Below, piece after piece: positions 51,901-60,291 of a stretch of DNA of 64,000 nt. How positions within the stretch are numbered: position 1 is the stretch's first letter; the number at the start of each line of letters is the position of its first letter. Under the pieces are notes generated by a model. The model saw nothing but the letters and a program-made list of their open reading frames with translations. It made no database searches and was not told the DNA's origin. Position numbers and translations under genes: made by a program. Source of the DNA: DASQYE01 sp035940775 (GTDB taxonomy: Bacteria > Acidobacteriota > Blastocatellia > Pyrinomonadales > Pyrinomonadaceae); contig DASZEN010000060.1 in the NCBI GenBank assembly GCA_035940775.1, forward strand, positions 159,989 to 223,988. The letters run 5' to 3'.

Positions 51901-52738
51901 AAGAGGATTGCCAACGGGGCTGAGCATGCGCCACGACGCTCATTACGTCGAGGAGCTGGCGCAGCATCGGCCGACGCCTGTGGGTCGTCTGATCGCGCTC
52001 GACAAATTAGACCCCAACCCGGAGCAGCCGCGCGTCGAGATAGGCGATTTGACGGAGTTAACCTCCTCGATCAAGGAGAAGGGGGTCTTGGAGCCACTGC
52101 TCGTAAAACCTTCCAGGTTAAGCGGCCGCTGGATGATTATCGCGGGCGAGCGGCGGTGGCGGGCGGCGCGCGAGGCTGGCCTGCGCGAAGTCCCCTGCAT
52201 AGAGATGGACGTGGACGATCGCGCCGTCGCCGAGATCGCGCTGATAGAGAACCTGCAGCGCAAGGATTTGACGGCCTGGGAAGAGGCCGACGGCTTGCGC
52301 GCGCTCTGCGAGCGCTTCGGTTACACGCACGAGCAGGTGGCGCACAAAGTAGGGAAGAGCCGGAGCACTGTCACGGAGGCGCTCTCTGTGGCGGCCCTGC
52401 CGGAGGCGATCAGGGAGCGATGTCGGCGCGCCGACATCAACTCGAAATCGATCCTTTTGCAGATCGTGCGGCAGCCGGACGAGCAGTCCATGCTGCGCAT
52501 GACGGAGGAGATCAGGACGCGCGGCATGACGCGCGACGATGCGCGGCAGGCCCGGCGCGCGCGCCAATCAAGCCTCAGAGGCGCTACAGCTTCTTCTGCT
52601 AAACCTTACACCTACCGCTACGCCTCGCCGGGCAAGGATTTCAGGCTGGAATTGCGCTTTCGCCGGTCGAGCGTCGACAAGCGAGAGGTGGCGAATGCCT
52701 TGCGCGCGGCGCTTGAACGCCTCGAACGGGAGGACTAG
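51893..52738 (+). CDS. parB: Chromosome-partitioning protein ParB/Spo0J
   Basis: A 281-residue ParB starting at GTG 51893. LIALDKLDPNPEQPRVEIGD and VLEPLLVKPS, then IIAGERRWRAAREAG, IALIENLQRKDLTAWEEA, and FGYTHEQVAHKVGKSRSTVT with the DNA-binding helix-turn-helix. The C-terminal dimerisation part is at DFRLELRFRRSSVDKREV. A CTP-binding GERRxRA motif is present. A 20-base palindrome occurs in the coding sequence at 52419-52438. A terminator follows at 52842. Confidence 0.95.
   Translation: MSKRGLPTGLSMRHDAHYVEELAQHRPTPVGRLIALDKLDPNPEQPRVEIGDLTELTSSIKEKGVLEPLLVKPSRLSGRWMIIAGERRWRAAREAGLREVPCIEMDVDDRAVAEIALIENLQRKDLTAWEEADGLRALCERFGYTHEQVAHKVGKSRSTVTEALSVAALPEAIRERCRRADINSKSILLQIVRQPDEQSMLRMTEEIRTRGMTRDDARQARRARQSSLRGATASSAKPYTYRYASPGKDFRLELRFRRSSVDKREVANALRAALERLERED
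52419..52438. repeat. 20-base perfect palindrome within parB
   Basis: GATGTCGGCGCGCCGACATC lies inside the parB coding sequence. Its 16-base core TGTCGGCGCGCCGACA is identical to that of the accA-ssb palindrome at 46642-46657. Confidence 0.7.
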
Positions 52739-52748
52739 CCCTCCCCGC

Positions 52749-52763
52749 GCGTCTGATAACGCA
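52749..52763 (+). repeat. Dispersed motif variant GCGTCTGATAACGCA
   Basis: Two mismatches to GCGTCCGATAACGCC, located just after the parB stop and before the terminator. Confidence 0.5.
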
Positions 52764-52839
52764 GGAAGGGTCTGGGTGGATATTTTTCTACATTAATGCA
52801 GGGAAGACCATAGGAAACAGAAAAAAGGTTAGGGAAAGG

Positions 52840-53400
52840 TCAGGAACCGGCCGTCTGGTTCCTCTTTTTTTCGGCGGCGGCACGTTTCTGCAGGGCGCGA
52901 CCCCAGCGCTCGAGGGTCGGCTGCAGGGGTTTGAAGAGTCTGGCGCGAAATGAGTGCTGCTGTTCCTGCCAGCGGCGCAACTGTTTTTCCGTGTAGGTTC
53001 TGACGGCCGTCTCCAGTTGCCCCCTCTTTATGGAATGGCGCAGGGTCAGGTAATAGTGCTGCCCTACGAGCGAGAAGATGACGGCTGCCAGATTGCCCTT
53101 AAAAGAGAGACGCGGCATAAGCCTCTTCAGAAAAGGCTTGGAACGGGGCAGTATTGTTTCCAGGGCGACCTCCAGCCACGCGCCCTGCTTACCCTGGCGC
53201 GGATGGTAGAGTCCGGGCAAATCCGCTGCTCCCGCCTTCAAGGCGGACTTGAGGCGCGGGTCTGCTATGCGATCCACCATACGCAGCCTCTCCAGACCAC
53301 GCAGGTGCTCGCGCGGAAGGCTATCCAGGATAGCTTCTATGTGGCTCTGGGTCTGCCTGGGAAGCTTTCCGCTCGTATGGTCTTCTATTTTAAAGGGCAT
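52840..53400 (-). CDS. Hypothetical protein, 186 residues
   Basis: A basic helical protein with no recognised domain. Arg/Lys/Leu-rich throughout (PFLKRLMPRLSFKGNLAAV, LRRWQEQQHSFRARLF), with one moderately hydrophobic segment (FKGNLAAVIFSLVGQHYYLTL, about residues 99-120) and an N-terminal LERLRMVDRIADPRLKSALKAG. The ATG at 53400 has a modest upstream AGAG. Its end overlaps the parAB terminator, so it is tightly convergent with parB. Whether it acts with ParAB is unknown; it has a normal codon pattern, so it is likely a real gene. Confidence 0.6.
   Translation of the reverse strand: MPFKIEDHTSGKLPRQTQSHIEAILDSLPREHLRGLERLRMVDRIADPRLKSALKAGAADLPGLYHPRQGKQGAWLEVALETILPRSKPFLKRLMPRLSFKGNLAAVIFSLVGQHYYLTLRHSIKRGQLETAVRTYTEKQLRRWQEQQHSFRARLFKPLQPTLERWGRALQKRAAAEKKRNQTAGS
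52842..52871 (+). terminator. Intrinsic terminator of parAB
   Basis: AGGAACC pairs with GGTTCCT across an 8-base loop and is followed by CTTTTTTTT, a strong U-tract. It overlaps the last codons of the convergent hypothetical gene. Confidence 0.8.
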
Positions 53401-53746
53401 CCGGGCAATCTATAAAAGAGACTGTTGATCGGGACTCCGCGTGTCTCTGTGCACTTTAGGGGAAGTAAAAGTCTGAGTCAAGTTCGAGTGGATGCCAGGA
53501 GAGAGGGGAGGGCTTTGTGGCGTGCTCCAAAAGCGCGTCGGTCTTCGAAGGGCAATGGGCTGTGAGATATACTTTACAAGCACAGCGGCCATAAACCCCT
53601 TGCGTCCGATAATATATATTATGTATCCCGTCGTCCTCTTTAGAGGTTAACGCCTTGACAGCCACTTTTTCGGCTGCTACATTACGCGGTCTTTTGCCCA
53701 TAACAAAGAGGGGCCATCACAATAGCATCTATTAAGGAGCGCGCTT
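53401..53746. other. Intergenic region between hypothetical gene and metK
   Basis: The gap holds a dif-like sequence at 53602-53629, locally AT-rich. A minus-strand reading frame of 81 codons (53456-53701) crosses it, but its composition is not convincing. The TTG of metK is preceded by AAGGAG at 53734-53739. Confidence 0.5.
53602..53629 (+). promoter_or_regulatory. dif-like (XerCD) site, candidate
   Basis: GCGTCCGATAA, a 6-base TATATA centre and TTATGTATCCC form a 28-base dif-like layout. Fifteen consecutive bases, AATATATATTATGTA, match what I recall of Bacillus subtilis dif. The outer right arm (TCCC where AA-x-T is expected) fits poorly, and the location close to parAB is opposite to a normal terminus. 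Its left 11 bases equal the dispersed motif. Confidence 0.35.
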
Positions 53747-54898
53747 TTGAGTACAGAAGGCAGTTATCTCTTCACCTCCGAGTCGGTCACGGAGGGCCAC
53801 CCGGACAAGATCGCGGATCAGATCTCGGACGCCGTGCTGGACGCAGTGCTGGCGCAGGATGCTACAGGGCGCGTCGCCTGCGAGACCCTGGTGACGACCG
53901 GTCTGGTCGTCGTCGCCGGTGAGATCACCACCACGGCGCGCGTCGACTTCTCAAAAGTGGCACGTGAAACGATTCGAGAGATTGGTTACACCAGGGCCAA
54001 ATATGGCTTTGATTGTGACACTTGCAGCGTTTTATCGGCCGTCGGCACGCAATCGCCCGACATCGCCATGGGGGTCGACACGGGCGGCGCAGGAGACCAG
54101 GGGCTGATGTTCGGCTTCGCCTGTAATGAGACGCCGGAGCTGATGCCGCTGCCCATCCAACTGGCGCACAGGCTCGCGCGCAGCCTCACGGAGGCGCGTA
54201 AATCCGGCGACCTTCCCTACCTGCGGCCCGACGGCAAATCCCAGGTCAGCGTAGAATACAGAGACGGCAGACCTTTCAGGATAGATGCCGTGGTGATCTC
54301 CTCGCAGCACGATCCTTCGGTCACCAACGAGCGTTTGCGCGAGGAGATACGCGAGCGCGTCATAGGCCGCACGATCTCACCCGAACTGCTCGATAAAGAG
54401 ACCAAGTATCATATCAATCCGACGGGCCGTTTCGTGACGGGCGGCCCGCAGGGCGATGCAGGGCTTACGGGCCGCAAGATCATAGTCGACACCTACGGCG
54501 GTTATGCTCCGCACGGCGGTGGCGCATTCTCGGGCAAAGACCCCACGAAGGTAGACCGCTCGGCGGCCTACATGGCGCGTTACGTCGCCAAGAACATAGT
54601 CGCCGCGGGCCTTGCCGATCGCTGTCTGGTTCAACTGGCCTATGCGATAGGCGTCTCCGACCCTGTCTCCGTGCTCGTGGAGACAAGCGGCACGGGCCGT
54701 GTCAGCGAGGGAGCGCTGGCGACCCTCATACGCGGGCATTTCAAGCTCACGCCGCGCGGCATCATTGAAGAGCTGCAACTGCGCCGTCCCATCTACAGGG
54801 AGACAGCCGCCTACGGCCATTTCGGACGCACCGAAGAGGGTTTTACATGGGAGGCGACGGACAAGGCCGAGGCCCTTCGCGCGGCGGCGGGCGTCTAA
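53747..54898 (+). CDS. metK: S-adenosylmethionine synthetase
   Basis: A 383-residue MetK making SAM from methionine and ATP. The TTG start at 53747 has AAGGAG at a 7-base spacing. FTSESVTEGHPDKIADQISD is the N-terminal signature, VDTGGAGDQGLMFGFA the ATP motif, and GGGAFSGKDPTKVDRSAAY the phosphate loop. It is followed by ahcY after 74 bases; both belong to the activated-methyl cycle, and the cluster is adjacent to SAM-using miaB. I saw no SAM riboswitch upstream. Confidence 0.96.
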   Translation: MSTEGSYLFTSESVTEGHPDKIADQISDAVLDAVLAQDATGRVACETLVTTGLVVVAGEITTTARVDFSKVARETIREIGYTRAKYGFDCDTCSVLSAVGTQSPDIAMGVDTGGAGDQGLMFGFACNETPELMPLPIQLAHRLARSLTEARKSGDLPYLRPDGKSQVSVEYRDGRPFRIDAVVISSQHDPSVTNERLREEIRERVIGRTISPELLDKETKYHINPTGRFVTGGPQGDAGLTGRKIIVDTYGGYAPHGGGAFSGKDPTKVDRSAAYMARYVAKNIVAAGLADRCLVQLAYAIGVSDPVSVLVETSGTGRVSEGALATLIRGHFKLTPRGIIEELQLRRPIYRETAAYGHFGRTEEGFTWEATDKAEALRAAAGV

Positions 54899-54972
54899 AT
54901 AAGCGGAACCCCAGCTACTCCAACGAGTTCCGTATAATCATCTAAACCAATACATTAAAGGAATATCACCGA

Positions 54973-56250
54973 ATGAGTGCGACACGTACGATCGAGTGTG
55001 ACGTAAAAGACCTCTCGCTGGCACGCGCGGGCAAGCGCCGCATCGAGTGGGCGGAGCGCGAAATGCCCGTTTTGCGCCTGATACGCGAACGCTTCGCCGC
55101 GGATCAACCCCTGCGCGGAGTGCGACTGGTGGCCTGTGCCCACGTCACCACGGAGACCGCCAATCTGGTCAGGGCGCTCCAGGCGGGCGGCGCCGACGCC
55201 CTGCTGATAGCCTCTAACCCGCTCTCCACACAGGACGACGTGGCGGCCTCGCTCGTCTCGGACTGGGGCGTGCCGGTCTACGCCATAAAGGGCGAGACGA
55301 CCGAGACCTATAACAGGCACGTCCGCACGGCCCTGGACTTCCAACCCGAAGTAATCATAGACGACGGCTCGGACGTGGTCGCCACGCTCATCAAAGAGCG
55401 CGCCGAACAGGTGCGTAGGGTCATAGGGACGACCGAAGAGACGACCACAGGCATAGTGCGCCTGCGCGCCATGGAGGCTGCGGGCGTACTCACCTTCCCG
55501 GCCATCGCCGTCAACGACGCCCAGACGAAACATTTCTTCGATAATCGCTACGGGACGGGACAATCCACCCTGGACGGCATCATACGCGCCACCAACATAC
55601 TGCTGGCGGGGCGGACGCTGGTCGTCCTGGGTTACGGATGGTGCGGCAAGGGCGTGGCCCTGAGAGCGCGCGGTATGGGCGCCAACGTCATCGTCACGGA
55701 GATCGATCCGATCAAAGCCGTAGAGGCCGTCATGGACGGCTTCCGCATCATGCCCATCGCGGAGGCCGCCGCCCTGGGAGATATCTTCGTCACCGTCACG
55801 GGCAATCGCCACGTGATCGACGCGGAGCATTTTGGCCGCATGAAGGACAGCGCCATCGTCTGCAACAGCGGCCATTTCGACCTGGAATTGAACCTGGTGG
55901 CGCTGCGCGAGATGTCCGAACCGGCTGTGGATTTGCGCCCCTTCGTACAGGAGTACAGGCTCAATTCCAACGGTAATCGCATCATCGTGCTGGGTGAGGG
56001 ACGCCTGATTAACCTGGCGGCGGCAGAGGGTCATCCAGCCAGCGTGATGGATATGAGCTTCGCCAACCAGGCGCTTTCGGTCGAATACCTCATTAAGAAG
56101 AGAGGTGAACTCAAACCCGGCGTGCACGTCCTGCCGCAGGAGGTGGATACGGAGATCGCCAGCCTGAAGCTACGCGCGCTGGGCCTCTCCATAGACACAC
56201 TGACCTCCGAGCAGATGGAATACCTGTCCAGTTGGGAGACGGGCACCTGA
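54973..56250 (+). CDS. ahcY: Adenosylhomocysteinase
   Basis: A 425-residue S-adenosylhomocysteine hydrolase with an AAAGGAA Shine-Dalgarno sequence. RIEWAEREMPVLRLIRERF, ACAHVTTETANLVRALQAGG, EETTTGIVRLRAMEAAG, and VVLGYGWCGKGVALRARGMG with the NAD-binding fold are all present; FGRMKDSAIVCNSGHFD follows. It recycles the product of SAM-dependent methylation, matching its neighbour metK. The short form without the eukaryotic loop insert is typical of this bacterial branch. Confidence 0.96.
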   Translation: MSATRTIECDVKDLSLARAGKRRIEWAEREMPVLRLIRERFAADQPLRGVRLVACAHVTTETANLVRALQAGGADALLIASNPLSTQDDVAASLVSDWGVPVYAIKGETTETYNRHVRTALDFQPEVIIDDGSDVVATLIKERAEQVRRVIGTTEETTTGIVRLRAMEAAGVLTFPAIAVNDAQTKHFFDNRYGTGQSTLDGIIRATNILLAGRTLVVLGYGWCGKGVALRARGMGANVIVTEIDPIKAVEAVMDGFRIMPIAEAAALGDIFVTVTGNRHVIDAEHFGRMKDSAIVCNSGHFDLELNLVALREMSEPAVDLRPFVQEYRLNSNGNRIIVLGEGRLINLAAAEGHPASVMDMSFANQALSVEYLIKKRGELKPGVHVLPQEVDTEIASLKLRALGLSIDTLTSEQMEYLSSWETGT

Positions 56251-56281
56251 AACCTCTCTCTCTCTTTGGCGGACAATAAAC

Positions 56282-56358
56282 AAAAGGTGAGTGCGGTGAG
56301 TACGTATATAGAGCGCGCGTAACAAAAATTTGCTCTCTTTATCCGCACTCACCTTTTT
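56282..56358. terminator. Long-loop inverted repeat between convergent ahcY and lptFG
   Basis: AAAAGGTGAGTGCGG and CCGCACTCACCTTTT are perfect 15-base inverted arms 46 bases apart, with a final T-run. It would act for both converging genes. Confidence 0.6.
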
Positions 56359-56398
56359 ATCTAGGGCTTTTTTAGTCACAGGACGAAGCGACAGGATT

Positions 56399-58720
56399 TC
56401 AGGTGCGGGCGCGAAAGAGCAGGTAAATGCCCACCGAGGCGAATATCACGGGGGGAGCCCAGGCGGCCACCGCTGCCGGTAGAAGCTCATAAACGGCCAG
56501 TTGCGTAAACCCGCCCGTGATGGCGCGAAACCCCAGCCCTATGGCCAGCGCCGTGCAGAGGGCTATGATGGCGCTGCGGCGCCCGAAGGCGAGCGCCAGC
56601 GGAATGCCTATGAGCGCCATCACGAGCGCGCTCAAGGGGTCTGCGTACTTGCGCTGGAGCGCGACCGCCAGGGAGGCGACGCCGCTGCCGCCCCTCCGCT
56701 TAACGCTTTTTATGTAAGCGCTTAATTGCTTGGCGTTTAAGTAAGAGGGCTTATCCGTACCCGGACGAAAGACCTCCTCCGGCTCCGCCCCGCCCAGAAG
56801 CATCCTGGCAGCGCCTTTGCGCTCCGTCCCGGCCCCCCTGAAAACCAGCGTCTCGACCTCTCTAAGCTCCATTTGTGCGGGCGATAACCAGACGGCCTGC
56901 CGCGCCCGCACAGCCTGTCGCAGGTGTACGCCCTCTTCGTCGAAATCGTAAATCACGAGGTCTTTGAGCGCTGCCACCTCGTCATCATATTCATAGGCGT
57001 AGAGCCGCCCGTTGCCCGTTGCGGCCAGCCACTGCCTGCCGACCGGCGTCGTCGCACGCGCGACCCCTCCCCTGATCTGTGCGCGCAGGGCCTCCTGTTT
57101 GAAGTTGGATTGCGGCATCAGCCGCTCCTGTATCAACCACGCTCCCGCGCCCGCCGCGGCGGCAAAAAGCAGCCCCGGCAAGACCAGCCTGTAGACGCTC
57201 TGCCCGCAGGCCCACCAGGCGACGGCCTCGCTGCGCCGCGCCATCAGCGCATACGTCGCCAGCATGGCCAACAGGACGCTGGCTGGCAGCAACTCGACGC
57301 TGAGCAGCGGCAGCAGGAAGAGCACATATCTGGCTATCAGGCTGGCACCGGCCCCCGTCGTAGCGATGAACCGCCACAACTCGAAGAGGGTGAAGATGAT
57401 GAAGATGGCCGTCAGTGTGACGAAGGCATATATAAAACTGAGCGTGAGCATTCTCAGCAAACTCATATCCAGCAGGCTCGGAAAGCCCAGAAGGCGCGCC
57501 CGCCAGCCCCGCCGATCCTCTTCCCTCTCTTTCAAGGCGCCCTGCTTCGCTCCCACGGGCGCCGCACGCTCCTCACTCCCACGCCTGTAGTGTAGGAACC
57601 CCATAAGCCTGCCACGCCTGAGCAGCAACAGGGACAGGCTGTAGGCGACCGTGACAAACGTCGCCAGCCACGTCGCGGCCACAACCGGGGCTGTTCCGGC
57701 GCGCGCCAACTGCTCCCCCATGATCAGTAGCAGGTAGTAAGCGACCATGGTTACCAGTGAAAGCAGCACGCCCATGCCGCGCCCGCCTTTTCTGACGCGC
57801 AGGCCCAGCGCCACCCCCAGTAGTGCGAAGACGAGGGGGGCGGCCGACAAGGTCAATCTCTTCTGGAGCAGTGTGGCGGCATCGCGTCCTTCGGTTCCGG
57901 TCCCAGCGGCGGCGTAGGCGCGCAACTCCCGCCAGCCCATCTCATCCGGCTTCGCCTCGTCGCGCCGCAATTCATCCAGAACGGCCTTACGCCCCGTGTT
58001 GAAGACTATGCGCAGTTGCGCCAACCGCTCCGTGACGTATTCACGCTCGACGGCGGCCGTCGCCGGAATCCTTGTCGCGACCGCGTCGCTCAGCACCAAC
58101 TCGGACTGCTCCGCTGCGGAATCTATGCGGCCCGAGCGCGCCGTCACCAGACGCGTCGCCCCGTCCGCATCGCGCGAGTATATAAAAACCCTCCCCCAGC
58201 GCCCCTGCGACTTGTCGCCGTCGCGCACGTAAACCACGTAGCCCGGTATCTCAGCGTTAAAGGAGCGTGGCTCTATGGGGGAGTCCAGCTTGTAGAGGGC
58301 CGCGTGCAATCCTGCCTGACGCAGCGTGCGCGCGGCCTCCGGCAGCAGGTTGAAGTTAATGAAGAGCGTGGCGAAAGACAGCACCGCGCCCAACAGCAGG
58401 ACGGGCCACAGCAACCGCCAGGTGCCGATTCCGGCCGCGCGCATCGAGACCAGTTCGCTGTCGCTGCCCATACGGCTGAACCCGATCATGGTCCCGGCCA
58501 GCATGGCCATAGGCAAAGTGAAGGAGAGGACGTTTGGAATCAGCGCGACCGTGATCTCCCAAACGAGCGGCAGCGGGACGCCCGTGCCCATCAGCAACTC
58601 GCCGAAGCGGCCCGCCTGCTGCCCCATGAGCGTCGCCGTCAGCAGTAGCAGGGCGAGCAGCAGATAGGGCAGCAGGGCCCCCAGTATGTATCTCTCTATC
58701 AGCCTGTGACTGGAAAACAT
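56399..58720 (-). CDS. LptF-LptG fusion, lipopolysaccharide export permease
   Basis: A 773-residue fusion of two YjgP/YjgQ permeases, the LptF and LptG subunits of the LptB2FG ABC transporter that pulls lipopolysaccharide from the inner membrane. Half one (residues 1-380) begins LIERYILGALLPYLLLAL with FTLPMAMLAGTMIGFSRMGSDSE as the coupling-helix region and a periplasmic jellyroll; half two starts near residue 415 (LLRMLTLSFIYAFVTLTAIF) with LLPASVLLAMLATYALMARR and its own periplasmic part. Ordinary LptF or LptG are about 360 residues each. lptB is not in the window. Confidence 0.88.
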   Translation of the reverse strand: MFSSHRLIERYILGALLPYLLLALLLLTATLMGQQAGRFGELLMGTGVPLPLVWEITVALIPNVLSFTLPMAMLAGTMIGFSRMGSDSELVSMRAAGIGTWRLLWPVLLLGAVLSFATLFINFNLLPEAARTLRQAGLHAALYKLDSPIEPRSFNAEIPGYVVYVRDGDKSQGRWGRVFIYSRDADGATRLVTARSGRIDSAAEQSELVLSDAVATRIPATAAVEREYVTERLAQLRIVFNTGRKAVLDELRRDEAKPDEMGWRELRAYAAAGTGTEGRDAATLLQKRLTLSAAPLVFALLGVALGLRVRKGGRGMGVLLSLVTMVAYYLLLIMGEQLARAGTAPVVAATWLATFVTVAYSLSLLLLRRGRLMGFLHYRRGSEERAAPVGAKQGALKEREEDRRGWRARLLGFPSLLDMSLLRMLTLSFIYAFVTLTAIFIIFTLFELWRFIATTGAGASLIARYVLFLLPLLSVELLPASVLLAMLATYALMARRSEAVAWWACGQSVYRLVLPGLLFAAAAGAGAWLIQERLMPQSNFKQEALRAQIRGGVARATTPVGRQWLAATGNGRLYAYEYDDEVAALKDLVIYDFDEEGVHLRQAVRARQAVWLSPAQMELREVETLVFRGAGTERKGAARMLLGGAEPEEVFRPGTDKPSYLNAKQLSAYIKSVKRRGGSGVASLAVALQRKYADPLSALVMALIGIPLALAFGRRSAIIALCTALAIGLGFRAITGGFTQLAVYELLPAAVAAWAPPVIFASVGIYLLFRART

Positions 58721-58771
58721 TCTCTTTTTGAAGAGTCCCGCGCCTGCTCCCTTTTTAATACCTACCCGCTT

Positions 58772-59536
58772 TCATCTGAGCGATGCCTGCGTGCGCGGCT
58801 CGCGCTCTAATATCCGTTCTATGAGCCGCTTGGTGACCTGTGCCAGGGCCCCTTGCGAGTTGCTGGCCGCCGAAGAAGAATTAATATAGGCCGCCCCGTA
58901 GACGCGCGCGAACTCTTCCGGCGAGAGGCGTTGCGCCTCCTCCAGCTGTGTATGCGCGGCCCTGTCCAGCGGCGTCCCCTGCCCGTTGCTGCAATCCTGA
59001 CAGCGCGGCCTGGATTCCGCATTCAAGTAGACCATTGCCTCGCCGGAGAGTCGCCTGGAGCAATCGGCGCAAATCCTCATGTTGGGAAGGAATCCGGCCA
59101 ACTTGAGCAGCCACACCTCGAAGTAGCGTAGCAACGCCTGCACGTTTTCAGGCCCCCCGGAGAGCGCCTCCACGCAGGCGTTTATCATCCTGAACAGTTT
59201 TTCGTTGGGCTCGTGCGGGGGCGCGAACTCCAACACCAGCTCGCTCATATAGGCCAGGGCGCTCATCAGCTCGGCGCTCCCCGAGAGGTGAAAGTAGGAG
59301 CGCAGTATCTCCGCCTCGCGCATAGAGACCAGTTCCCGTCCCTCTTTCTCGTAGAAGCTTAGGGACAACACCGTAAAGGGCTCAAGCCCGGCCCCGTACT
59401 TACTTTTCAGTCGCCTGGCACCACGCGCCACGGCCCGCACCACGCCCGCCTTACGCGTCAGGCAGACTACTATCTTGTCCGCCTCCGCGAGGTTGTATGT
59501 GCGTAGTACTATCGCTTCGCTTTCGACCAGCCCCAA
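58772..59536 (-). CDS. recO: DNA repair protein RecO
   Basis: A 254-residue RecO, which loads RecA onto SSB-coated DNA with RecR. VESEAIVLRTYNLAEADKIV is the N-terminal OB-fold start, VRAVARGARRLKSKYGAGLEP follows, then the helical LLRYFEVWLLKLAGFLP. A four-cysteine zinc site is visible (ICADCSRR and RCQDCSNG). The C-terminus ends RLIERILEREPRTQASLR. SSB with its acidic tip is also in the window, but not adjacent. Confidence 0.94.
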   Translation of the reverse strand: MGLVESEAIVLRTYNLAEADKIVVCLTRKAGVVRAVARGARRLKSKYGAGLEPFTVLSLSFYEKEGRELVSMREAEILRSYFHLSGSAELMSALAYMSELVLEFAPPHEPNEKLFRMINACVEALSGGPENVQALLRYFEVWLLKLAGFLPNMRICADCSRRLSGEAMVYLNAESRPRCQDCSNGQGTPLDRAAHTQLEEAQRLSPEEFARVYGAAYINSSSAASNSQGALAQVTKRLIERILEREPRTQASLR

Positions 59537-59606
59537 AGCTGTTTTTCCTTATCCCTTATGCTTCCGGTTTTTTTGAGGACTCCTTAAAAGGTGGAGAACG
59601 GGAAGA

Positions 59607-59621
59607 GGCGTTATCGGACGC
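59607..59621 (-). repeat. Dispersed motif GCGTCCGATAACGCC, intergenic minus-strand copy
   Basis: Exact 15-base copy (read on the minus strand) between recO and the small membrane protein gene. Confidence 0.7.
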
Positions 59622-59659
59622 AGAGAAGGCGCGTGCCCCTCTCTCATCACTGTCCATCC

Positions 59660-59830
59660 TTATAAAGGCAGAAAATAGAGCAGCCAGGCCAGGGCCAGCC
59701 CTATGGCTACGAACTCTACGAAGATTTTCAGTCCGTAGAGGCCGCGCTCCCTGGCAGTATCGCGTCCGACTATGCCGAAAACGACGGCGACCAGCGCCGC
59801 AAATGAGATCATCACCAGAAAGTGCGTCAA
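59660..59830 (-). CDS. Small two-helix membrane protein, 56 residues
   Basis: A short gene starting at TTG 59830 with a GGGGAGGA Shine-Dalgarno sequence and overlapping the upstream DUF6677-like stop by four bases (TTGA). The product has HFLVMISFAALVAVVFGIVG as the first helix, a charged turn (RDTARERGLYGLK) and VEFVAIGLALAWLLYFLPL as the second. It looks like an inner-membrane hairpin protein cotranslated with its neighbour. No known family is recognised; function is unknown. Confidence 0.7.
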   Translation of the reverse strand: MTHFLVMISFAALVAVVFGIVGRDTARERGLYGLKIFVEFVAIGLALAWLLYFLPL

Positions 59831-60270
59831 GATTTCCTCCCCGCCGCGATGTCAAAGGCATCAAGCATGGACAGATAGTTCAGAAGTCCGGCGACCAGCA
59901 GAAAGGTGTTGCCGTACTCAAAGGTGGCGCGCGCAGCCTCTTCAGCCCCTTCAGCAAAGCCTGTCTCCGTGGCCCAGCAGTAAAGGTACGGGACGCCCGC
60001 GCCCAGGTTGGCGATCATCGGCGGCACGCGCAGCAACGCGCTGACCCCCTCATCCTGGCCGCCAAGACCGAAGAGATGCCCGCCCAGCAGCAGCCCCGCT
60101 ACAAACATGATCCACACGGCCCCCCCCAGGAGCAGCCCGCGCACCCACCTGCCCTGTAATAGATGCCCCGCTCCGGGCACGGCCCAGGCCGCCAACCCCA
60201 TCAGCCAGGCCGTCAGCGGAGCACCCGCCTCGCTCGTCCCGCCCTCCATTCCTCTCTCTTTTGCAGTCAA
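59827..60270 (-). CDS. DUF6677-like small membrane protein
   Basis: A 147-residue protein with about three to four hydrophobic segments. LTAWLMGLAAWAVPGAGHLLQGRWVRGLLLGG is the family feature (a P-G-A-GH motif followed by a basic turn). PPMIANLGAGVPYLY and TFLLVAGLLNYLSMLDAFDIA end it. Such proteins occur in Acidobacteria and related groups, function unknown. It overlaps the small two-helix gene by four bases and lies 21 bases after the VWA gene on the same strand. Confidence 0.75.
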   Translation of the reverse strand: MTAKERGMEGGTSEAGAPLTAWLMGLAAWAVPGAGHLLQGRWVRGLLLGGAVWIMFVAGLLLGGHLFGLGGQDEGVSALLRVPPMIANLGAGVPYLYCWATETGFAEGAEEAARATFEYGNTFLLVAGLLNYLSMLDAFDIAAGRKS

Positions 60271-60291
60271 AGAAAACCCCTTCCCTTCAAG

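Noticed and set aside
53456..53701. Minus-strand 81-codon frame before metK
   Set aside because: It crosses the AT-rich dif-like site, has a weak start context and no recognisable domain; I treat it as chance.
53961..53976. CACGTGAAAC in metK as a second parS
   Set aside because: Only the right half matches (about 12 of 16), and the bases are part of a conserved coding segment.
59607..59621. Dispersed motif as integron attC sites
   Set aside because: The motif lacks the GTTRRRY/RYYYAAC core, no integron integrase is present, and no cassette-like spacing is seen.
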